Part shown: in pieces, positions 57,111 to 64,000 of the stretch
Position numbering within the stretch: position 1 is the first letter of the stretch
Layout: the number at the start of each line of letters is the position of its first letter
DNA from: Adiantum capillus-veneris
Taxonomy: Eukaryota; Streptophyta; Polypodiopsida; Polypodiales; Pteridaceae
Direction of reading: 5' to 3'
Length of the DNA stretch: 64,000 bases
Assembly: GCA_014529385.2 (NCBI GenBank)
Contig: CM043959.1
Location: forward strand, 11,625,309-11,689,308
Notes under the pieces: model-generated
The model's database searches: none
Told to the model about the DNA's origin: nothing
Seen by the model: the letters and a program-made list of their open reading frames with translations, nothing else
Translations under genes and position numbers: made by a program

Positions 57111-57497
57111 GGGTATGGATGTAGATTTTGGAGAATCAATCGCAAAAGAGCTCCTAGGGGTCTTACTACACTGGTATCAATAGTGCAGTGTTAACTGAGT
57201 CAACGTCAGTTAACAGAAGCTTCTAAAGACCGAAGACGTACAAATGCACATCAAAGATCAACAAAAAGAAGCGATGAAGATTGGAGTTACCCATTTTCCA
57301 CATTTTCCCAAAATGGTCAAGTAATATAAATTCCCGATTTATTTCAAGCCATTGTGATATTTTTAATGTGTTATGGGCTCAATGAGAGTTCCAAGCTGTA
57401 AAGAACAAGTCATTTAGTGTGCGTAGGTTGCACATTCAGTAAGTGGTGGAGCCCTAAAGCCCTTGTGCACCCGGACATTGCATATTTTTACCCTAGG

Positions 57498-57506
57498 TAT
57501 AAAAGG
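57498..57506 (+). promoter_or_regulatory. TATA box in LTR G (TATAAAAGG)
   Basis: TATAAAAGG lies about 90 bp before the Copia-3 insertion and fits an LTR promoter. Confidence 0.5.
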
Positions 57507-57591
57507 CAGTGTGTAAAAGAAATTAGGGTTCTCAAGCTCATTTGTTCAGAATACTCTTTGGTGAGAGCTCTTGAGGTGTGTGGCCATGGAG

Positions 57592-57596
57592 TCCTT
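57592..57596 (+). repeat. Left TSD of Copia-3 (TCCTT)
   Basis: TCCTT precedes the LTR and is repeated at 61538-61542 after the second LTR. Confidence 0.92.
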
Positions 57597-57787
57597 TGTT
57601 GGGGTATAGGCGTCTGTGCCTTGCCCGGCCGCCCAGAGTCTGGGCGCCCACTGACTTGTATACCTTATACGTAGCATAAGTGCATAGGGGGCTGCTCACT
57701 CTTTGAGTCTCCCCACCCACATCGTGTTGTGTGTATCCTTCTCTCTCTCTCTCACTCTTCGTCTATGGTGCTCCCCGATCCCCTTCA
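57597..57787 (+). repeat. Copia-3 5' LTR
   Basis: It starts TGTTGGGGTATAGG and ends CCCCTTCA. It contains the GC palindrome-like cagagtctg / gggcgccc block and a CT run, and pairs with 61341-61537. Confidence 0.92.
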
Positions 57788-57789
57788 AT

Positions 57790-57801
57790 TGGTATCAGAG
57801 C
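57790..57801 (+). other. Copia-3 primer-binding site (tRNA-Met)
   Basis: TGGTATCAGAGC two bases after the LTR. Confidence 0.9.
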
Positions 57802-59431
57802 TATGGTGACCGCGGAGAGCACGATGGCTTTGAGAGCTTCGAGGCGATAGCTCGCTCGCTCTCGACGATAGAGAGATTAAGAAAGCTTGAAAGCTTTGTG
57901 AGAATGCAATGGGAGTTTTTGAGCTCAGTTGAGAGTGATGTATGCTCTTGTGGAAGCTCAGAAAGGAGTGTGGAAGATTGTGTGTAAGTGAAGGTGCTGT
58001 CCTAAAACTGTGTGCACAGCAGCACAGTTTTCAGATTCGTTTTTCTCCTTGTAGAATGCAGATCTGAGAATTCTTTCGAGGATGCCCATCCGTTTCGACG
58101 TGGTCTACAACTTTGTAGAAGAAACTTTTTGCAAATTCCTCACCGTTTTGCTGATATTCAGCTCAGACTGACTGTATACAGAAATTCCAGATTTTCTGTT
58201 GTCGCATTGTGTGCGAGTTTGATGCACTTTTGGAAGCACGGAAGATGCTTGAACTTGAGTGCATAAATTCTGAGCTGAAGATGCAATTGCAGCTTGTGTT
58301 AAGCTTATGGTTTGAGGGTTTTTTGGTAGACTTGGGCAACGAAGTACGGAGGCGTTTACACACCACCGAAGCGGTCTCTTGAGAGACGCAGTTTTTTGGA
58401 GCACACAGGTGGAGCTTCTTTCACTGATTTTCACAGGATACTTTGGCAGTGATTTTGTGCTTGGATTCATGGTCTTTGCGGATGGTTTGCATATGGTTAT
58501 GGCGCATGGTTGATGCCCATTATACATGCATTTTGACGAGCACTTTCAAGTGCCGGTGAGCTCTCTTGAGAGCATTGTTTTCGCATTGAATAAGTTTCCG
58601 GATTGCAAATCTTTTGGCGCTTGCTTATGCGCGGTCACTCCGTTGATGTACGTTGAGTGCGGATTGCCATTGTATGTGAAAATGTGGAGCCATTTTAGCA
58701 TTTCTACTCATTGGCATTGAGTAGTGTTATGGTTTATGGTAGAGATTGTACTTGAGTTTTTGCTCAGTTTTCAGGGGAAATTCTGTCCGATTTTTCCCAG
58801 ATTCTCGCCATAGTTTGTGATCGAGTGTTTACTCTCACTTTGACAGGTTTTGTCAGTTTGGACACAGTTTTGTGTTTTTTGTATCCACTCTCGCAAGAGT
58901 GAGGAGTTGTGTATCTTTCTTTGCTTGAGACAGTGGTTTGCTCTCAGGTGGGAGAGTCTTGTGATCTCGAGCATTGTTTGCCATAGTTTTGCAGAGCTTA
59001 TGCATGTATGTTGAATGTAGTTTGATGCGCATTGATTGCTCATTGTACTGAGCTTGTAGGACAATGGTTATTTTGTGTTGATAGCCATTGTGCGTCGAAA
59101 CTCTGGAGAAATTTTCCCAGGAGTTTTATGAGTATCATTTATGCGATCTAGGTAGAGATTGCAGGTTGCACTCAGCATTTGCGTGCGGTGTTCTCTGCAG
59201 GTGGGAGATTTGTGCATGTGTATGCATCGATACCGCACAGTGTGGGCTTGGTGATTAGCTGACAGATTGCAGTGTGATACTAGAGCATGCGAGGATTGTA
59301 TTGACATTGCGGGAGCTCTATTTTGGAGTGTGTCTCACAGGTTTTACATTGTGTTTCTGGCCATATTTGTAGACAGTTTCTAGGTGTTGTTGGTGAGGTG
59401 GTTTTGCTTTCTAGTTTGCTACATTGTGCTC
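57802..59431 (+). other. Copia-3 long leader
   Basis: 1.6 kb between the primer site and the gag ATG, much longer than the few hundred bases usual for Copia elements. It is rich in T/G and shows no conserved domain. Short frames such as 57703-57987 do not look real. It may carry packaging or translation signals, or acquired sequence. Confidence 0.6.
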
Positions 59432-59983
59432 ATGGCAAAGACAGGTGATCGATTAGATTGTGACCTCTCACAGATGCGCGTGTTTGATGGGTCAGACTTT
59501 GCGGCATGGAGAGAGTGTATGCTTGACGCATTGACACAGCGAGGGTTGCATGGACCATTGAGTGGTGATGCAGGTAGACCTTCAAACATGTCTGACGATC
59601 AATGGAAGGAGCTAGAGGAGATGGCACTATCTACACTCTCTTTGCACCTTGCAGAATCTGTATATGCTCTTGTTATGTATGAGACTACTACGAGAGCACT
59701 TTGGCGCAGATTACATGATATGTATGATAGATCTGAGTCATCAAGGACTCGTGTGAGACATGTACATTCACGAGTATGCCGACAGGTGATATGTTGGTAT
59801 TGTGGTCATTCTGGACACGTTAGACGGCGTTGTTTTCGTCGTATGCGACATCGTAGGAGACATGGTAGTCTCAGAGATGTATGTAGTGATGCCATGTACT
59901 CGGTTGCTTTGACAGTTGATGCAGATGTAGTGTCGGAGTATACTAGTGACGGGGATGTCACTTTTACCTCGAGCTATGCATGA
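59432..59983 (+). pseudogene. gag of Copia-3
   Basis: It starts MAKTGDRLDCDLSQMRVFDG and continues with the copia gag pattern (DFAAWRECMLDALTQRGLHG, then DDQWKELEEMALSTLSLHLA and TRALWRRLHDMYDRSESS). It ends with an arginine-rich zinc knuckle, CWYCGHSGHVRRRC. The capsid part is shorter than in Copia-1, since the knuckle follows soon after the first domain. Confidence 0.85.
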
Positions 59984-59995
59984 GATGCTATACAT

Positions 59996-60193
59996 GTGGA
60001 TAGTGCACTCCCTTCACAGTGGTTGCTAGACGCAGATGCTATGTTTCATGTCACGCCGCATCGTGAATGGTTTTGTAGCTATTCTAGCGGGATGCTTGGC
60101 AGTGTACGTTTGACCGATGGATCGGTGTATGTGATAGCAGGTGCAGGAGATGTGAGACTGTCATTACCAAGTGGTACATATTACTTGTTATGA
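59996..60193 (+). pseudogene. Protease-like region of Copia-3
   Basis: The position and the pattern WLLDADAMFHVTPHREWFCS, then GSVYVIAGAGDVRLSLPSG, correspond to the copia protease region (compare WIVDSGASFHATPH in Copia-1). Fossil. Confidence 0.7.
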
Positions 60194-60196
60194 CAT

Positions 60197-61261
60197 GTGC
60201 GCTATGTACCAGATTTGACAGTGAGTTTGATCTCGATTGGTCAGCTTAGAGATTGTGGATGTCAGATTTCGCTACGAGAGCGAGATTTTGTGATGTGTTT
60301 CGGTTTGTTAGTGATTGCGAGAGGTGCCAGGAGTGGTACAGGTTACCCATTGCATGTGGATCACGAGAGAGACGGTGTTGTCTCTGTGATCACGCAACCA
60401 GGTAGAGAGCGAGAGAGCAGGAGAGTGTCTTTTGCTCATGGGTTGCAGGGTACTTTGCATGGAGTGCAGAGTAGTGAGCTCGTTGTGCACACAGTTGGGG
60501 CACGACTTGAGCACTCACACAGAGAGGTGACAGAGTCAGACATGCATGCTTTGCTAGTGACTGAGCAAAGCAGAGAGTCAATTGTGCGAGATAATTCTAT
60601 GCAGGATAGACAGGTAGAGCTGTCTTGCTCTAGTGAGTCACGACAGGAGGACGTTGTGCAAGAGTCTATGCATACGGAGTTAGAGCATGAGAGCTCTAGT
60701 GAGTCACAACAGATTGAGTGGTCATGTTTGCAGTGGATGATTATAGAGGAGACTGAGATGTCAGCGATTATGCAGTCATTCCTTTCTATGCTCGATAGTG
60801 AGCATGGGGATATAGTTGTGCAGGATAAGTCTTCCAGCAGACACCTAGAGCAGCTGGTTTGCTCTGAGGTTGCACAACAGGTTGATGCGTCTTTTGTAGA
60901 CAGTCAGGAGATGCATGTGGCTGACACGCCTTGTCAGTCAGAGATGCCTATTGCCAGGGATATATATGTTGATGCATGCTCCGTAGAGCTAGCAGGTCCC
61001 GCTAGCATTGCATCGGCATTCGGTGGTCTCATGTATGAGATGTTGATCTTGGGATCAGATATCGTAGCTGTAGTGGGAGCATTTGCAGTTGGGGTTGTCA
61101 GTCGTTTGTTGACTGATGATGGCATAGTGCACGAGGGAGATATGCAGGTATTGCATACATACTTGCAGTACGTGTGCGGTACGTCTGGTGGTGTATGGAC
61201 TTACACGGGAGCAGGACAGCCAGATGCACACGATCACAGCCAGCCAGTGGGCATCGGTTGA
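60197..61261 (+). pseudogene. Long frame of Copia-3: protease end, acidic insert, RT-end remnant
   Basis: A 354-codon open frame starts like the copia protease/pre-integrase link (MRYVPDLTVSLISIGQLRDC). It then runs through about 200 residues of S/E/Q/H-rich acidic sequence with repeated SSESRQED / SSESQQIEW type segments. It ends with FGGLMYEMLILGSDIVAVVG, FAVGVVSRLLTD and LHTYLQYVCGTSGG, which follow the end of copia RT (compare SLMYAMVWTRPDIAHAVGVV in Copia-1). Integrase and the catalytic RT are absent. That a long frame remains open through this region is notable. Confidence 0.65.
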
Positions 61262-61340
61262 GAGTGGTTTTCTCTCACCTTTTGTAGTCTTTAGACTAGG
61301 TTCTCTTGCTTAAAGGCACAGTCACCTTTAAGTGGGAGGT

Positions 61341-61537
61341 TGTTGGGGTATAGGCGTTTGTGCCTTGCCCGGCCGCCCAGAGTCTGGGCGCCCACTGACT
61401 TGTATACCTTATACATAGCATAAGTGTATAGGGGGCTGCTCACTCTTTGAGTCTCCCCACCCACATCGTGTTGTGTGTCTCCTTCTCTCTCTCTCTCTCT
61501 CTCACTCTTCGTCTGTGGTGCTCCCCGATCCCCTTCA
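61341..61537 (+). repeat. Copia-3 3' LTR
   Basis: 197 bp, same ends as the 5' LTR, with a slightly longer CT run; followed by TSD TCCTT. Confidence 0.92.
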
Positions 61538-61542
61538 TCCTT

Positions 61543-62060
61543 GAGCTTCTCATTGCTCACGTGACTTGGTTAACACTAATCAATGCTTACTTCTCTTTCA
61601 CTAAGCCTCTTTCATGCTTCTTGTGATTGCTAATGATGCTTTGATTAGATAGATCGTAACTAATTAGAGGTTAATCCCTCTCTAATCTTGTGTGATTTCC
61701 CTCTCTTGCTTGTGTGTGCATGTAGGTTTGATTGGAGTGTGGTGCTCGATAGATCTATGTGTGTGTGCTTGTGATTAGTGTGTTGCATGATATGATTAGT
61801 GTTGTGTGCGTCTTGCGATCGTTAGTGCGTGTGATTAGGTTGATTAGAGGTGAAGAGAAGTGGATGTGGAGATTGCCCATCATTGTGGCTTAGCTCCATC
61901 ATAGGCCGAGAAGCTCACCTTGTAGAGTCACCATTTATGTGTTGCCATGATTAGCTCACTAATTGTGTGAGTGTTTCCATGCCCTAGCCGGGTAGCTCAT
62001 CCCTCCGAATTGATAATTTTGTTGGTCATTGGAGCTATGCAACGATGGAAACCCCCAACA
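61543..62060 (+). repeat. LTR G, right portion
   Basis: Continues the LTR interrupted at 57596. It is T- and TG-rich with no coding content, and ends CCCCCAACA just before the primer-site candidate. Confidence 0.5.
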
Positions 62061-62062
62061 TT

Positions 62063-62080
62063 TGGCGTGGTTCTCGGGGA
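62063..62080 (+). other. Element G primer-binding site candidate
   Basis: TGGCGTGGTTCTCGGGGA has the layout of the Athila/Tat primer site (TGGCGCCGTTGCCGGGGA) with several differences. Confidence 0.55.
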
Positions 62081-64000
62081 TGATGGCCTATGCTAGTGTA
62101 ATTGTGGCATAATCGGATGTGTTTCCTCACTAATTTCACTACTAATTTCACTTGTGTGTTTATGGTTTTGTGGATTTTGGATGTGTGTGCATGAAGCAAT
62201 GTGTTCATTTTTCCCTAATTTGTCACCATATCTTACCAATTGTGTGTTTACACACTCTAATTTCACATTAACCCCTTGCTAATTTCACTAATTTTTGCTA
62301 ACTTACACACTAGTTTGCTACGAAGGATTGGAGCTTTCAACCGTTCAATGGGTCTTCAATGGAAAGGTAATTAAGGTGGTATTCTCAACCTCCCTAGAAT
62401 CTTAACATGTGTAGAAATGTGTAGAGATTCCACCATGATGCAATGTCAATGCCATGCTATGCTATGTTGATTGCAATGCAATGTTGATGCTATGATGCTA
62501 TGAAATTTTTTGGATTGTTCGTTTTCATGCCGTCGTAATGCCAAAATTTTCCAGATTTGGTGGCGTATGAAATTGACAAGTTTCAATTGCTAATTGGTGA
62601 ATGTGTGTTGCTAGCTGTGTGCCTAATTGATCTAATTGCATGCTTGAATGGTCAATTGCAAGTGTGTGTGCACTAAAATCAAGTGTGTGCGCATTCTAGT
62701 TGAGTGTGTGTATGCCTAATTTTAGGTGTGTGTGCACTATTTTGCCCTTGTTTGTGCACCTAAAAATCAATGTGTGTTTAATGATTTTTCAATTGAAATG
62801 GTTGATTTCTCTTGTGGTCATGCCCAACTAGATATTTGTGAAATCACACCGCAATTTTGACAAAATTTACCCTTTTGTGTGCACACCTAAAGATTGGTAA
62901 AAATTGCCAATTATTAGTGTGCATGTGTCTAAAAAGTGCTTGATGTGCATGATTAATTCAATTTTTGATTGCATATTTGATGTGTGTAATGGTTAATTGC
63001 TACGTTTTTGAGCTCAAAATAGGGATTTACACACTTTAAATGCGTCAAATGTTGACCTAATTTTGTCGATTTAATTGCCTAGTTTGGATTTTATTGATCA
63101 AATTATTGGGCAATTGAATCGATGTGCATTTTGTGATTTTATTTGGCTGCACTCATCCCCTATGTGGAGAATTGTTTTACAAAATTTGGGTATTTTTGGA
63201 TTTTTTTGGCTAATTTTTGCATTAATTTTTTCTTAATTCCATAAAAAATTTGATATTTTGTGATCTTAATGAGTTGTTTTGAATGTGTCTTAACGGCTTG
63301 ATTTTGAGCGTATTTGGGCTTTCGTTCGCCAAATTTTGAGCATTTTACTATTTTCGGAGGCAGAGTTGATGATTTTGTCGAATTTGCTGTTTTTGGTAAA
63401 AATTGCTATTTTTGGTTTGCTTCTGGTGTCGAAAGTGTTTGATTGTGACTGTCGATGATTTTTAGAAATTTTTTGGAATTTTTAGGCAATTTTTGGGATT
63501 TTCGGATGATTTTTTGTGTTCTCCGGGTAATTTTCGGCCTAATTTTGGCATTTTTCGATGATTGAAAATAAAATAATAAGAAAAACAATTTTCGAGCTCG
63601 ACGCCCTTGCCTTGAGACGCATAAAAATTTCCTCATCGGTGGATAGATCTTTACGGTCTGTTGGGATAGTTTCCGTCGACATTAAAATACTCTTCTTCTT
63701 CTTCTTCTCTCTCTGGGTGCACCCACCCCAACACACACTCCTCTCTCTCCTCCCAAATGTCCGCTCATTTACAATCTCTCACCTCCCCCTCTCACTCTCT
63801 CTCTTCTCTAACTCTCTCTTTCTCTTACTAAAATTGCGATTATTTGTAATCTCTCACCCCCCCTCACACTCCTAGACTCTCTCTCTCTCCTCGTGCCCCG
63901 CTGTCAGCTCCCAGCTGCCCCATAGGCTAGCACACTCTCTCTTTACTCTCCCTTCTCTGCTCCTCCCTGCATCCCTGTCAATCTCGCTGCCAGCGCGTGC
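62081..64000 (+). other. Element G leader, non-coding
   Basis: 1.9 kb of T/G-rich sequence with no gag signal, passing into a pyrimidine-rich CT zone from about 63690 to the window end. Open stretches at 63406-63736 (minus) and 63558-63875 (plus) show low-complexity composition only. Long untranslated leaders are normal in Athila/Tat-type elements. Confidence 0.5.

Larger units (their letters stand above)
57597..61537 (+). mobile_element. Copia-3: compact non-autonomous Ty1/Copia element (3.9 kb)
   Basis: Short LTRs (57597-57787, 191 bp, and 61341-61537, 197 bp) differ at a few sites and in the length of a CT run. A perfect TSD (TCCTT) flanks the element. A tRNA-Met primer site is at 57790, and a purine tract (AGTGGGAGGT) precedes the 3' LTR. 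After an unusually long leader of 1.6 kb it encodes copia gag, a protease-like stretch and a long frame that lacks integrase and most of RT. It must rely on a partner element. The LTRs look young. Confidence 0.88.
57189..64000 (+). mobile_element. Element G: LTR plus leader of an Athila/Tat-like Gypsy element, runs off the window
   Basis: An LTR is inferred from 57189 (TGTTAACTGAG) to 62060 (CCCCCAACA), with matching TGTT/AACA ends and a TATA box at 57498. A primer site (TGGCGTGGTTCTCGGGGA, 62063-62080) like that of Athila/Tat elements (TGGCGCCGTTGCCGGGGA) follows. Copia-3 interrupts the LTR; without it the LTR is about 0.92 kb. The leader 62081-64000 has no gag start within the window. The second LTR lies outside, so the left end is unconfirmed. 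Confidence 0.55.

Noticed and set aside
63406-63875. Frames near the right edge rich in K/S or L/S
   Set aside because: They follow the pyrimidine-rich composition of the element G leader; no domain or start context.

Overview
The window is a piece of a large, repeat-packed land-plant nuclear genome. The evidence is the nested Ty3/Gypsy and Ty1/Copia LTR elements, primer sites for initiator tRNA-Met (TGGTATCAGAGC), long GA/CT microsatellites and a degraded plant-type centromeric histone H3 copy. Nothing allows a species call; a fern, lycophyte, gymnosperm or large-genome angiosperm would all fit. I found no intact host gene and no tRNA or rRNA gene.

Layout. 535-1419 (minus) is a decayed CENH3-like histone H3 gene that runs into an acidic coding-like tract. 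About 1,530-2,153 is a degenerate tandem array that resumes at 19,338. Between the two halves sits Gypsy-A (2,154-19,337, plus strand, TSD ACATA). It is a chromodomain-bearing Gypsy element whose 3' LTR has grown to about 10 kb by tandem copying of a 1,668-bp unit. 19,343-20,961 holds unrecognised decayed plus-strand reading frames. 21,120-21,946 and 35,865-37,416 (minus) are the two halves of one decayed gene that looks like a DDE-type transposase. It is split by Gypsy-B (21,947-35,864, minus strand), which is itself split by a young Tnt1/Tork-like Copia-1 (24,460-30,146, TSD GTCCC).

38,001-56,007 is an old Copia element (Copia-2). Inside it lies a non-coding LTR element, LARD-C (39,092-51,603, TSD ACTAG). 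Inside LARD-C's 5' LTR lies element D (44,868-51,404), with 2-kb LTRs and two acidic reading frames but no pol. After a Gypsy RT scrap (about 56,700-57,110) comes an LTR, called G (57,189-62,060), with an Athila/Tat-like primer site. It is interrupted by a compact non-autonomous Copia-3 (57,597-61,537, TSD TCCTT), and G's leader runs off the right edge.

The order of insertion can be read directly: Copia-2, then LARD-C, then D; DDE gene, then Gypsy-B, then Copia-1; tandem array, then Gypsy-A; G, then Copia-3. The most unusual items are the CENH3-like relic, the tandemly inflated 3' LTR of Gypsy-A, the split DDE-like gene, element D with its duplicated polypurine tract, and a pair of same-loop hairpins at the 3' end of Gypsy-B. 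All calls come from reading the sequence and family knowledge; no search was run.
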